Notes: a model not told the origin generated them from the letters alone. A DNA stretch of 64,000 nucleotides from Bernardetia sp. (GCA_020630575.1 JAHDBD010000006.1:62001-126000), one strand, 5' to 3'; numbered from the stretch's first letter, positions 50,767 through 59,412 are shown. Made by a program: numbers and translations.

Positions 50767-50926
50767 AATTAATAAACATCATCTAATTCTAATTCACCAT
50801 CTAACCACATCCTTGCATTTAGTGCAGATTGTTCCACCCAAACATTTGTTTCGTCGTGGTAGGTACTTTCAATCTGCTCTTCTCACCTTGTCGAGTATAC
50901 CCGAAACAGTCCTAAGTTTCGGTATG
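50767..50926 (-). other. 160-nt gap with orphan reading frames and a hairpin
   Basis: No intact gene. A frame ending in TAA at 50769-50771 and open back to a TGA at 50883-50885 reads ESTYHDETNVWVEQSALNAR then MWLDGELELDDVY, which looks coding but has no plausible start. In a shifted frame the preceding bases read IPKLRTVSGILDKVRRAD before a stop. This suggests a small gene broken by a frameshift. A hairpin (50901-50907 with 50916-50922) lies just after the stop of the metallopeptidase. The part near 50840-50925 is less AT-rich than its surroundings. Confidence 0.45.
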
Positions 50927-51682
50927 TTATGTAATTGACTTAATAAAGTCGCTAATATATTTTGGAACTTTGCTAGAATTATCTCCTAAAACGTTTGCAA
51001 ATGCCTCAGCAAAAGCTTCCGAATTACTGTTTTTCAACATGTCGGGCATTATGAATTCTTTATCAAAAGACCATTGGAAAGTTAAATCCTTCCATTTAGT
51101 GCTTCCACTTATAAATCGTCTTTTATCAAATACATGACCAAATTCATGCCAAATAGTTAATTCACCTTTTTTATTTAAGTGATAATCATTACCATTACTG
51201 ATATTATATTTATTGTTTACCATGTCTTTATGCGTTGTTAACATACTTGGTGTTTTATATTTACTGTTAAAACCAACAACCATAAAGTCAGAAATGTCAA
51301 ATAGAAAGTTGTGTAATGTGTGTGATTTTTTTAATTTTAAAAACTGTTCCCAACCATCATCATCATTTTTATAAAGTGAAAAACTTCGAATTTTTTTAAG
51401 AATTTCATCATTGATTATTTTTAATGGTATTTTATTAAGTGTACTTTGTGATATACTCACACCGTAATTATTCTTTTCATATTTATTTAAAGTTCTATTT
51501 AGAATAGTTTTAAACATTGAAAATGGTATTATTAAGTTTGGAATTGAATCTTTCGGTGCTTTTTCAATAACATTATTTATTTCTTTTAACCAACCTTTTA
51601 AACCTCTATCCAATATACCAAAAAGGTATTTTTCATATTTTGAATTAGTTATTGATTCGTTAAGATACTGTTTTATATCCAT
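50927..51682 (-). CDS. HEFGH zinc metallopeptidase with YLNES leader
   Basis: A 251-aa protein starting MDIKQYLNESITNSKYEKYL. Near residue 177 it has LTIWHEFGHVFDKRRF, a classic HExxH zinc site, and downstream NSEAFAEAFANVLGDN, in which a Glu would complete the zinc ligands, as in the anthrax-lethal-factor-like/Pro-Pro endopeptidase families. The YLNES leader matches four or more other proteins here and resembles T4 capsid-targeting propeptides, so this protease may be carried in the virion and injected (inference). Substrate unknown. The 58-nt palindromic element lies 24 nt upstream of its start. Confidence 0.8.
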   Translation of the reverse strand: MDIKQYLNESITNSKYEKYLFGILDRGLKGWLKEINNVIEKAPKDSIPNLIIPFSMFKTILNRTLNKYEKNNYGVSISQSTLNKIPLKIINDEILKKIRSFSLYKNDDDGWEQFLKLKKSHTLHNFLFDISDFMVVGFNSKYKTPSMLTTHKDMVNNKYNISNGNDYHLNKKGELTIWHEFGHVFDKRRFISGSTKWKDLTFQWSFDKEFIMPDMLKNSNSEAFAEAFANVLGDNSSKVPKYISDFIKSIT

Positions 51683-51705
51683 TATAATTTATTTTTAACG
51701 TGTTT

Positions 51706-51763
51706 TAAGACATTTTTATTTATATTATGACTACAGCATCCAATATTTAATAAAAATGTCTTA
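51706..51763 (-). repeat. 58-nt palindromic element, partner of 46681-46738
   Basis: Terminal arms 51706-51720 and 51749-51763 pair perfectly over 15 bp (TAAGACATTTTTATT). Its reverse complement aligns end to end with 46681-46738 at equal length, sharing both ends and an AATATTGGA core. It separates the gene ending at 51771 from the metallopeptidase gene starting at 51682. Confidence 0.8.
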
Positions 51764-51770
51764 TACCATC

Positions 51771-52493
51771 TTATTTAGAAACTTTCCTTTTCTGACTTGG
51801 TGTTAACTTATCCCAAAGTCTATTCATTTCATCTTTTATAAGTTTATTTTTTGAATAAGATTTATAAGCTAATTTTTCATAATCTTTATCAAGTCTAGAA
51901 TTTAATTCTTTATATTTAGAGAAAGCATTTACATCTTTTGATGTTAACTTTGTTTCATCATATGGTAAAGACTTTCCACTTAAATATTTGAACCAAAGTT
52001 TTTTATAACTTTTCTTTGTGTAGTGTACTTTTTCAAAATGAAGGAAATCCTTATCTAAAACAACCTCGTTACCATTTTTCAGTTTAACATTAACAGTATT
52101 GGTATTATCAAAGGTTACAAACCCACCATCCTTGGTATCACCTATTTGTACAATATGTGTTGTTAGGTTTGAAGACCTAAGTGATAATATGGTGTTAGTT
52201 ATAATTTTATCATAATCTGTACCATTAATTAAAATTTTAGGTGTATCTTTTCTAGGAACTTTTTTAAATATAAAGAAAGGAACTTCTTTTCCGAAATTTT
52301 TATATGTTCCTGTTTTACCATAAGCATGTAGGAACATGGTTTTATTTTGAAAGGATAGTTTACCTTTTCTTGCAATAAATTCCTTTTCATTTATTGATGT
52401 TATCTTATAAAATGTATCATCATAAATTAATAAAGCATCCCGACCATTTTTAACAACTTGGTCAAAGTTCATTTTATGTGAATTGATTTCCAT
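51771..52493 (-). CDS. Hypothetical basic protein (240 aa)
   Basis: A Lys-rich protein starting MEINSHKMNFDQVVKNGRDA, beta-rich in the first half and helical, very basic at the end (LTPSQKRKVSK). No family is recognised. A -7 element lies only 4 nt before the ATG, so its mRNA may have almost no leader. An internal ATG (MNFDQ, seven codons in) would give a normal leader. Confidence 0.72.
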   Translation of the reverse strand: MEINSHKMNFDQVVKNGRDALLIYDDTFYKITSINEKEFIARKGKLSFQNKTMFLHAYGKTGTYKNFGKEVPFFIFKKVPRKDTPKILINGTDYDKIITNTILSLRSSNLTTHIVQIGDTKDGGFVTFDNTNTVNVKLKNGNEVVLDKDFLHFEKVHYTKKSYKKLWFKYLSGKSLPYDETKLTSKDVNAFSKYKELNSRLDKDYEKLAYKSYSKNKLIKDEMNRLWDKLTPSQKRKVSK

Positions 52494-52497
52494 ATTA

Positions 52498-52505
52498 CAA
52501 ATATA
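52498..52505 (-). promoter_or_regulatory. -7 element abutting a start codon
   Basis: Minus strand TATATTTG ends 4 nt before the ATG at 52493; with the usual distance to the transcription start the mRNA would begin at or near the ATG. No TTG at the ideal distance is seen, so promoter function is not certain. Confidence 0.45.
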
Positions 52506-52512
52506 GTTATTT

Positions 52513-52550
52513 TAAATAAAAACACCACTATTAAAGTGGTGTTTTATTTA
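52513..52550 (-). terminator. Terminator hairpin with one bulge
   Basis: Arms 52513-52528 and 52536-52550 pair over 15 bp with one bulged A, directly after the stop of the 218-aa gene (52551). Confidence 0.82.
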
Positions 52551-53207
52551 TTATACTTCTGACTCGTGTTTTAAATAAATGTGTACTGTTTTCTCTTCAT
52601 CCTGTATAAAATGAAATTCTCTAACAGTTTTTAACTTTGAAATACTCTTAAAACCTTTTAAATCTATAATTGGATAAAACTGTGAACCACTCCATTTACA
52701 TTCAGCTACCAATCCATGAACACCACTCCATAGTGTGTCAATTTTTAAGTCAGTAACGTTCAATTCTTTTTCTATAATCTTTATATCCTTTTTGGCTTTC
52801 TTATAAAGAGAATTTACGTCTATTGATTCAGATTCACCAAGCATTTCATTCTTTTTAAATGTTGGTTCGTTAATATCTTTAGCATCTTTTGGTTTTAAAT
52901 CATTTGATTCTGTAATAGGTTCACCAATTTCAACAATAAATTTATCGGATGTTAATTTTGTAGTGATAGTTTTGTCGAAATCTGAATACATTCTTTTTAA
53001 AATTCTTTCAAACCTTTCTTTTATAAATTTATCATCTTTTTTATGCTCTCTATATAAACTTATATCAAATGTTATTTTATACCCGTCGACTTTAAACTTT
53101 TCGTTATGTTTTTTAAACTCTCTAGTAATTGCACCGACTCTATAATCTCGTCTTACATTTACTTTACCTTCTGTTATTGTATTTTCTAAAAAAATTGATA
53201 TATCCAT
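52551..53207 (-). CDS. Hypothetical protein with YLNES-like leader (218 aa)
   Basis: Starts MDISIFLENTITEGKVNVRR, a looser version of the YLNES leader (FLENT). The N-terminal half is basic, the middle has an acidic, Glu/Ser-rich linker (FKKNEMLGESESIDV) and the C-terminal part is beta-rich with Trp (DTLWSGVHGLVAECKWSG). No family is recognised. Its start overlaps the stop of the upstream acidic protein gene by one base, so the two likely function together. Confidence 0.72.
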   Translation of the reverse strand: MDISIFLENTITEGKVNVRRDYRVGAITREFKKHNEKFKVDGYKITFDISLYREHKKDDKFIKERFERILKRMYSDFDKTITTKLTSDKFIVEIGEPITESNDLKPKDAKDINEPTFKKNEMLGESESIDVNSLYKKAKKDIKIIEKELNVTDLKIDTLWSGVHGLVAECKWSGSQFYPIIDLKGFKSISKLKTVREFHFIQDEEKTVHIYLKHESEV

Positions 53208-53644
53208 TATATTCTTACTTTACCTTTAAACGCCTTTTGAACTTGTCTATTTGAAACACCCATTTTACTTGAAAGTGATTTAGCTTTTCTCATTAAAACC
53301 TTTTTAAGTCTATCTATAGCACCTTTTACATCTTCTTCACCCATTATAGACTTCATTATTAGAGCTTTATTTTTTCTATTTTTCAAAGCTTTACCTCTTA
53401 ATTTTGGTGCACGAGCTTTTGCGCTTTCGTTTGTTGATTCTTCATCATCATCAGAAAGCTTTTCCAATTCATCATCGATAATTTTAGACATGTCTATGTA
53501 AAACGTTTCAAGTTCACCATCACCATCAACATCTTCACCATCTATTTCATCACCATCAATTTTAGATTCAAAAATTGATGATAATTTACTTTCTATAATT
53601 TCTTTAGCACACTCTTCTAAATAGCATGAAACTAATGATTGCAT
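53207..53644 (-). CDS. Acidic-then-basic protein, candidate head-core protein
   Basis: A 145-aa protein with leader MQSLVSCYLEECAKEII, a strongly acidic middle (DGDEIDGEDVDGDGELE) and a basic C-terminal third (KARAPKLRGKALKNRKNK ... QKAFKGKVRI). The charge pattern and YLEE-type leader resemble small prohead-core/scaffold-type proteins of T4-like phages, but no sequence family is recognised. It opens the operon whose next gene starts at 53207. Confidence 0.65.
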   Translation of the reverse strand: MQSLVSCYLEECAKEIIESKLSSIFESKIDGDEIDGEDVDGDGELETFYIDMSKIIDDELEKLSDDDEESTNESAKARAPKLRGKALKNRKNKALIMKSIMGEEDVKGAIDRLKKVLMRKAKSLSSKMGVSNRQVQKAFKGKVRI

Positions 53645-53692
53645 ATTATATTTATTTTTATTAATAATTTATAGTTTATGTATAGTTTAAAC

Positions 53693-53724
53693 AAAAACAA
53701 CGATGTTTTAACATCGTTGTTTTT
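53693..53724 (-). terminator. 15-bp terminator hairpin
   Basis: Arms 53693-53707 and 53710-53724 pair perfectly over 15 bp, just after the stop of nrdA (53729), with a U-run. Confidence 0.87.
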
Positions 53725-53728
53725 TATT

Positions 53729-56158
53729 TTATGAACCACACATTAAGCAATCACCATCGTCTCCACTCTGACTAGCTTCACGACTTTTTTCTAACATTTT
53801 TCTAAATTCGGATGCACTAATTGCATCATTGTCTTTAGGTTTGTTCATATTTCTATTCATTTCATCCATCTTTTCAACAATTCTTTTATCAACAGTTATC
53901 TTTTTAGCATCAGAAGCTGATTTTGTTCTAAGATAATATATACCTGTTTTAAGACCTTTTTTCCATGCGTACATATGCATTGAATTAAGTTTTTGTGTTG
54001 TCGCATCTTTCATAAATAAATTCATTGATTGTGATTGGTCAACAAATATACCTCTATCAGCACTCATATCGATAATGTTTCTCATTGACATTTCAAAAAC
54101 CGTTTTATACAATTCTTTTAACTCTGTTGGTATTGGTAAATTTAAAACAGAACCATTTTCATGCATCAGCATTTGTCTCATGTCATCATCCCATAAATCT
54201 AACTTAATTAAGTCTTCAATAAGATATTTATTTATTACAATAAATTCCCCACTAAGTAAACGTCTAGTTCCTAAGTTTGATGTTATCGGCTCAAAACACT
54301 CAGTATTTCCTAATATTTGACCTGTTGATGCTGTAGGCATCAATGCTAATAGTAATGAGTTTGAAACACCATATTCGGTAACATCATTTCTTAACTGTTC
54401 CCAATCCCATCGACCACTTAATTCAGAAGCTTTAACACCCCATAAATCAAATTGAAATAATCCTTTTGATAACGGTGAACCTTCAAATGTGCTATAAGAA
54501 CCGTCTTTTTTAGCTATATCATTGGAAGCAGTCATCGCAGCAAAATAAATAGTTTCGTGTATTTCTTTATTTATTTTCTTAGCTTCATCAGATTCAAAAG
54601 GTAATCTTAACATCATAAATAAGTCAGCCAAACCTTGAACACCCAATCCTATAGGTCTATGTCTAAGATTACTTAATTCAGCCTCTTGGACAGGATAATA
54701 GTTTACATCAATTACCTTGTTTAAATTATAAGTTGTTTGATATGCTGTCTTAAATAAATCATCATGGTCAACCTTATATACATCAGCATCTTTTCTTAAA
54801 CATGATGGTAACGAAATAGATGCCAAGTTACAAACAGCAACTTCATCTGAGCTAGTATATTCGATAATTTCCGCACATAAGTTCGATGATTTTATAGTAC
54901 CTAAATTTTGTTGATTCGATTTTCTATTAGATGAATCTTTATAAACTAAGTATGGTGTACCTGTTTCAATCTGAGATTCCAAAATTGTTTCCCAAATTTC
55001 TCTAGCTTTAACCTTAGCTACATATTTACCCTCTGACTCATATCGCTCATAAAGTTCTTTAAATTCACCACCATATACTTCATCCAAATTAGGACATTCA
55101 CTAGGCGACATTAAATGCCAATAGTCATCATTTTCTATTCTCTCCATGAATAAATCATTATTCCAAATAGCATAGAATAAATCTCTTGCTCTCATTTCTT
55201 CTTTACCATGGTTCTTTTTTAAGTCAAGAAAATCTAATATATCTGAATGCCATGGTTCTAAGTATATTGCAAAGCTACCTTTTCTTTTATTCCCACCTTG
55301 GTCTACATATCTAGCTGTTTCGTTATATACTTTTAGCATAGGAACTAATCCATTAGATTGACCATTAGTACCTGCAATATAAGAACCTGTAGAACGAACA
55401 TTATGTGTACTAATCCCAATACCACCCGCAGATTGTGAAATTTTAGCTGTTATTTTTAGAGTATCATAAATCCCATCAATAGAATCTTCTTTCATTTGAA
55501 TTAAAAAACAAGATGACATTTGAGGTTTCATAGTTCCACTATTAAATAGTGTTGGTGTTGCGTGTGTCATTTTTCTTTTTGACATCAAATCATATGTTGC
55601 GAATGCATTTTTTAAATCATCACCATGTATACCTAATGACACCCTCATTAACATATGTTGTGGTCTTTCCACAATATCACCGTTTATTTTTAATAAGTAT
55701 GATTTTTCAAGTGTTTTAAACCCAATATAGTCATACCCAAAATCCCTTTCATAATCAATATATGAATTTATTTCTGCACTATTTTTAGAAATAACCTTCA
55801 ATAGTTTGTCAGAAACAATTGGTGAATGTTTTCCATTTTTAGGATTTATATAGTTATATAAATCCTTCATAACAGTTGAAAAAGTCTTTTTAGTATTTTT
55901 ATGTAAGTTTGAAACAGAAATATTTGCAGCTAATTTTAAATAATCGGGGTGTTTAGTTCCCATTGTAGCACAAGTTTCTGCAATCTGATTGTCTATTTCA
56001 TATGTTGAAACACCATCATACAAACCGTCCATAATTTTAAGTGAAATTTTTTGTGGGTCTATAGTTTCACTTAACCCTTTACACATATTTGAAATTCTTT
56101 TAGATATTTTATCGAATTTCATTTCTTCAACAGAACCGTTGCGTTTTTTTACTTCCAT
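53729..56158 (-). CDS. nrdA: Ribonucleotide reductase class Ia, large subunit
   Basis: An 809-aa subunit that reduces ribonucleoside diphosphates to deoxy forms. It opens with an ATP-cone (MEVKKRNGSVEEMKFDKISK). Catalytic parts include the first redox Cys in PQMSSCFL (near 217), SNLCAEI (near 428, with the Asn, radical Cys and Glu) and GNTECFEPITSN (second redox Cys near 620). The C-terminus ends CLMCGS, the Cys pair (804 and 807) that renews the active-site disulfide. The presence of the full ATP cone suggests allosteric activity control. It is followed upstream by nrdB with a 19-nt gap. Confidence 0.96.
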   Translation of the reverse strand: MEVKKRNGSVEEMKFDKISKRISNMCKGLSETIDPQKISLKIMDGLYDGVSTYEIDNQIAETCATMGTKHPDYLKLAANISVSNLHKNTKKTFSTVMKDLYNYINPKNGKHSPIVSDKLLKVISKNSAEINSYIDYERDFGYDYIGFKTLEKSYLLKINGDIVERPQHMLMRVSLGIHGDDLKNAFATYDLMSKRKMTHATPTLFNSGTMKPQMSSCFLIQMKEDSIDGIYDTLKITAKISQSAGGIGISTHNVRSTGSYIAGTNGQSNGLVPMLKVYNETARYVDQGGNKRKGSFAIYLEPWHSDILDFLDLKKNHGKEEMRARDLFYAIWNNDLFMERIENDDYWHLMSPSECPNLDEVYGGEFKELYERYESEGKYVAKVKAREIWETILESQIETGTPYLVYKDSSNRKSNQQNLGTIKSSNLCAEIIEYTSSDEVAVCNLASISLPSCLRKDADVYKVDHDDLFKTAYQTTYNLNKVIDVNYYPVQEAELSNLRHRPIGLGVQGLADLFMMLRLPFESDEAKKINKEIHETIYFAAMTASNDIAKKDGSYSTFEGSPLSKGLFQFDLWGVKASELSGRWDWEQLRNDVTEYGVSNSLLLALMPTASTGQILGNTECFEPITSNLGTRRLLSGEFIVINKYLIEDLIKLDLWDDDMRQMLMHENGSVLNLPIPTELKELYKTVFEMSMRNIIDMSADRGIFVDQSQSMNLFMKDATTQKLNSMHMYAWKKGLKTGIYYLRTKSASDAKKITVDKRIVEKMDEMNRNMNKPKDNDAISASEFRKMLEKSREASQSGDDGDCLMCGS

Positions 56159-56177
56159 TAATTATTTTTTATTTTTA

Positions 56178-57155
56178 TTAAAAATCATCAGTTAATTCAA
56201 ATGTATTATTTTTTGATGTGTCTGTCACACCACTTTTTTGATACTCAGAAACCCTTTTTTCAAAGAAGTTTGTTTTACCCTGTAAAGAAATCATATCCAT
56301 AAAGTCAAATGGGTTTTTACTATTATAAACCTTTTCACATCCTAAATCAACTAATAATCTATCTGTCACAAATTCTAAGTATTGAGTCATTAACTTAGAA
56401 TTCATTCCTATCAAACTAACAGGTAAAGATTCTGTGATAAATTCTCTCTCAATATCTAAAGCAGAAATGATAATTTCTTTAATTCTTTCTTTAGGTACTT
56501 TATCAACAATATGGTTATTGTGTAAATGAATAGCAAAGTCACAATGTAGTGCTTCATCTTTTGAAATCAATTCATTAGAAAATGTTAATCCACTCATTAA
56601 ACCTCTTTTCTTTAACCAAAATATTGAACAAAAAGACCCACTAAAAAATATACCCTCAACAGCTGCAAATGCAATAAGTCTTTCAGCAAATGATGGTGAT
56701 TCTATCCAATTTAATGCCCATTCAGCTTTCTTTTTGATTGCAGGGAAGTTTTCAATTGCATTAAATAACATAGACTTCTCTTTTTCATCCTTAACATACG
56801 AATCTATCAAAAGTGAGTACGTTTCACTATGAATATTTTCCATCATCATTTGGAATGAATAGAAGAATTTAGCTTCTGTATATTGTACCTCAGAAACAAA
56901 ATTCTCACATAAGTTCTCATTAACAATACCATCAGATGCAGCGAAAAATGCTAAAATATGCTTCAAGAAATATCTTTCATCAGCATTTAGTTTATTATTC
57001 CAATCATGCATATCGGGTTGTAAATCTATTTCTTCGGCAGTCCAAATCATTGCCTGTTGTTTCTTATACATTTCCCATAAATCATTATGTTCTATAGGGA
57101 ATAGAACAAATCTATCGGGATTCTCTACTAAAATTGGTTCAATCTGTGTACTCAT
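56178..57155 (-). CDS. nrdB: Ribonucleotide reductase class Ia, small subunit
   Basis: A 325-aa radical-bearing subunit. Iron ligands fit the family: [11 protein letters not shown], the [13 protein letters not shown] helix with the radical Tyr at 113 (same context as the eukaryotic-type subunit), the Glu in [11 protein letters not shown] and [14 protein letters not shown]. The tail ends in a hydrophobic/acidic segment ([11 protein letters not shown]) that docks into the large subunit. Length is typical. It precedes nrdA in the transcript; a promoter-like element at 57203-57228 lies upstream. Confidence 0.95.
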   Translation of the reverse strand: MSTQIEPILVENPDRFVLFPIEHNDLWEMYKKQQAMIWTAEEIDLQPDMHDWNNKLNADERYFLKHILAFFAASDGIVNENLCENFVSEVQYTEAKFFYSFQMMMENIHSETYSLLIDSYVKDEKEKSMLFNAIENFPAIKKKAEWALNWIESPSFAERLIAFAAVEGIFFSGSFCSIFWLKKRGLMSGLTFSNELISKDEALHCDFAIHLHNNHIVDKVPKERIKEIIISALDIEREFITESLPVSLIGMNSKLMTQYLEFVTDRLLVDLGCEKVYNSKNPFDFMDMISLQGKTNFFEKRVSEYQKSGVTDTSKNNTFELTDDF

Positions 57156-57202
57156 ATAATAATTTTATTTTGTGTTATTTATTGTTTCATTTCAAGTCTA
57201 TG

Positions 57203-57228
57203 CAAAAATATAAAAAAGGTTGTATCAA
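57203..57228 (-). promoter_or_regulatory. Possible promoter overlapping a terminator
   Basis: Minus strand TATTTTTG (57203-57210) with a TTG at 57226-57228 in the loop of the hairpin 57207-57247. The 15-nt spacing is shorter than at other sites, so it is tentative. It would drive nrdB-nrdA (start 57155). Confidence 0.45.
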
Positions 57229-57247
57229 ACACAACCTTTTTTATATT
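57207..57247 (-). terminator. 17-bp terminator hairpin
   Basis: Arms 57207-57223 and 57231-57247 pair perfectly over 17 bp with a 7-nt loop, about 10 nt after the stop of the 87-aa gene. Confidence 0.88.
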
Positions 57248-57256
57248 ATTTTTCAC

Positions 57257-57520
57257 TTATTTATTAACATTCTGTAAATCATTAACTTGTGAACATAAAT
57301 TATGAACAATTTCTATCCAACCACCATTAATATTAGCTATTAGTGGTAAACTTATATTGAAAAACATTTCAATCTCGGTGTTCGAAAGTGACGATTCTGA
57401 AAGTAGTTCTATAATAGTTTCGAATTCTTCTTCATTTATATTTTCACAAACTTTTTCATCCTGTAAAATATAAATATATTTTTCAGATATTAATCGATGT
57501 CTTAAAGTAAACTTTCCCAT
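57257..57520 (-). CDS. Hypothetical protein (87 aa)
   Basis: An acidic helical protein starting MGKFTLRHRLISEKYIYILQ. No family is recognised. It overlaps its upstream neighbour by 19 nt and is the last gene of the thyA operon. Confidence 0.72.
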   Translation of the reverse strand: MGKFTLRHRLISEKYIYILQDEKVCENINEEEFETIIELLSESSLSNTEIEMFFNISLPLIANINGGWIEIVHNLCSQVNDLQNVNK

Positions 57521-58197
57521 TCATTATCCTTAAACTTATGATATGCAACACTACCAAATAATCGTCTATCAGTTGTGTTAACCATATTCCACCAATTTGT
57601 ATAGATATCATCTTCCACATTTGGTGAAAAAGTTTTATCATGAGATTTTATAGACTTTCTATAACGGTAAACTTCAAGAATAGCATCATTAATATCACCT
57701 TTAAAATTTTTCGGCAATCTAAAATTAATATTTAATTCCAATCTAACATCACCATTAACAATTTCATTGGTGTTAGGCTCATCTACAACTTTAGCGTGTA
57801 ATTTATTTACATCATTTTTGAAGTTTCTTATATTAAATAGAATAATTTCTTTTTCATGTATATAAGGTATAAATGTGATACACTCTGACTCACCATCTAT
57901 ATCCAATTTAAGGCTATTTAAACCACTTTCTGAACATAGTTGGACTAATCCTTCATATTCTTCCCTAACTGGTCTTAAATCTGCTAATATATTGCCGTCA
58001 ATATATCTGAAATTAAATCCTGTGAATAAAATATCTTCTAAAGGTATGTAGTTATCCATACTACCGTCACCTATGGGTACAAATAGACCCATTTCAACTC
58101 TTGAATTTAGGTTTTTTATACTATTTTCAATCTCGTATACACTAAGTCCTTGCAAGTCATCTGATGTAGCAAGGACATTATTTTTTATGACATTCAT
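57502..58197 (-). CDS. Hypothetical protein (231 aa)
   Basis: A soluble acidic protein starting MNVIKNNVLATSDDLQGLSV. The start abuts the stop of thyA, so it is co-expressed with it. Mostly beta/alpha mixed; no motif of a folate or nucleotide enzyme is seen. No family is recognised. Confidence 0.75.
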   Translation of the reverse strand: MNVIKNNVLATSDDLQGLSVYEIENSIKNLNSRVEMGLFVPIGDGSMDNYIPLEDILFTGFNFRYIDGNILADLRPVREEYEGLVQLCSESGLNSLKLDIDGESECITFIPYIHEKEIILFNIRNFKNDVNKLHAKVVDEPNTNEIVNGDVRLELNINFRLPKNFKGDINDAILEVYRYRKSIKSHDKTFSPNVEDDIYTNWWNMVNTTDRRLFGSVAYHKFKDNEWESLL

Positions 58198-59148
58198 TTA
58201 TTTAGCTACAACCCCTTTAACTTTAGAGTGTGGATTATAATTCAATAAAGTAAAGTCTTCATATTTAAAGTCTAATACTTTATTTACATTTGGATTCAAA
58301 ACGATTGTAGGTAATTCCCTAGGTTCTCTATTTAATAAAATTTTAACCTGCTCCATATGATTATTATAAATATGTGCATCACCATAAGTATGTACAAAAT
58401 CACAAGGTATCATATTAACCTCTCTACCAATCATCATTAATAATAATGCATAACTTGGTGTATTGAAGAAGTTTCCTAAAAATACATCACAACTTCTCTG
58501 ATACATTTGCATGTCGATATATCTTGTCGGGAAGTTCAACTCATCCATTTTAGCTTCATATTCGGATTGTCTCAAATCCCATACAGGAATCATATCAATA
58601 TAATGTTTTTCGAATTCATGCAATCTATCATTAGGATGCATTTCTCTACTATACAATTGAAAAAATGAGTGACATGGTGGTAAAGCACCTTTACCATTAT
58701 TCACATTTTCTGTAAACGATAAGTTATCATCGGGAATATCAGATGGATTCCAAGCATTAACAATTAATCGTCTGCAATCGGGTTTTACCTTTATTCTCTC
58801 AATAACATTAGTTATTTGGTCTATAGTTTCACCATTAGGTGATTCCCATTCTCTCCATTGTTTTGAATAAATAGCACCAAGTTCACCATCTTCACGTTGC
58901 CACTCTCTCCATATTTTAACACCATTATCTTCAAGGTATTTTGTATTAGTATCACCTTTTAGAAACCATAATAACTCGTGAATTATTGATTTAAGATGAA
59001 CTTTTTTTAGTGTGGAAAGTGGAAATCCGTCTCTTAGGTCATAGCGTATTTGATGACCAAATATAGAACGTGTTCCTGTACCTGTTCTATCACCTTTATC
59101 TGTTCCCTTTTCCATAACAAGGTTCATAAAGTCTTTGTATTGCTTCAT
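58198..59148 (-). CDS. thyA: Thymidylate synthase
   Basis: A 316-aa ThyA that methylates dUMP to dTMP using methylene-tetrahydrofolate. Conserved parts: DRTGTGTRSIFGHQIRYDL, WREWQ, the catalytic Cys159 in LPPCHSFFQ, QRSCDVFLGNFFNTPSYALL and GDAHIYNNH. It is longer than the usual 264 aa because of about 40 extra residues (roughly 172-205) between the catalytic Cys and the QRSCD strand, and its end (HSKVKGVVAK) differs from the usual HPxIxMxxAV. The gene sits behind a promoter at 59413-59442 and a 260-nt structured leader. Confidence 0.94.
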   Translation of the reverse strand: MKQYKDFMNLVMEKGTDKGDRTGTGTRSIFGHQIRYDLRDGFPLSTLKKVHLKSIIHELLWFLKGDTNTKYLEDNGVKIWREWQREDGELGAIYSKQWREWESPNGETIDQITNVIERIKVKPDCRRLIVNAWNPSDIPDDNLSFTENVNNGKGALPPCHSFFQLYSREMHPNDRLHEFEKHYIDMIPVWDLRQSEYEAKMDELNFPTRYIDMQMYQRSCDVFLGNFFNTPSYALLLMMIGREVNMIPCDFVHTYGDAHIYNNHMEQVKILLNREPRELPTIVLNPNVNKVLDFKYEDFTLLNYNPHSKVKGVVAK

Positions 59149-59407
59149 ATTTAATTTTTAATTAATTTTTGATTTATATTAGTTTTGTTGGACACTATGT
59201 CCAACAAAATGTCCAACCTTATATTTTTGATTATAAAAGAAAGTTGCAATAAGTGGAAATAATCCAAACATTAAAAAACACTCATCACTTCGGAGTTTCA
59301 CCGCTATTTTCTTTTTCGAAAACAGTATTGTCAATTTTTAGTCTTATGGACATTACCCTATATCTTCACCAATGGTTGTTTGGACACATTGAGTACTAAA
59401 GGTTTCT
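59149..59407 (-). promoter_or_regulatory. 260-nt structured 5' leader of thyA
   Basis: No gene. The predicted mRNA leader holds a perfect 12-bp hairpin with a 3-nt loop (59183-59194 with 59198-59209) ending 35 nt before the ATG. A second GUUGGACA copy (59210-59217) just upstream in the RNA could pair with the same 3' arm, giving two exclusive folds. A further hairpin lies at 59304-59325, and two more TGGACA motifs at 59347-59352 and 59381-59386. The alternative pairing suggests a regulatory switch of unknown class; I do not match it to a known riboswitch. Confidence 0.6.
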
Positions 59408-59412
59408 TTATG

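Noticed and set aside
50840..50926. tRNA gene in the less AT-rich gap
   Set aside because: No D-loop or T-loop consensus and no seven-base acceptor stem can be drawn on either strand.
59221..59400. Group I intron or hammerhead ribozyme in the thyA leader
   Set aside because: Short resemblances (GAAGATATAG, AAGACTA, GTGATGAG) are in the wrong order or lack required core bases, and thyA is uninterrupted.
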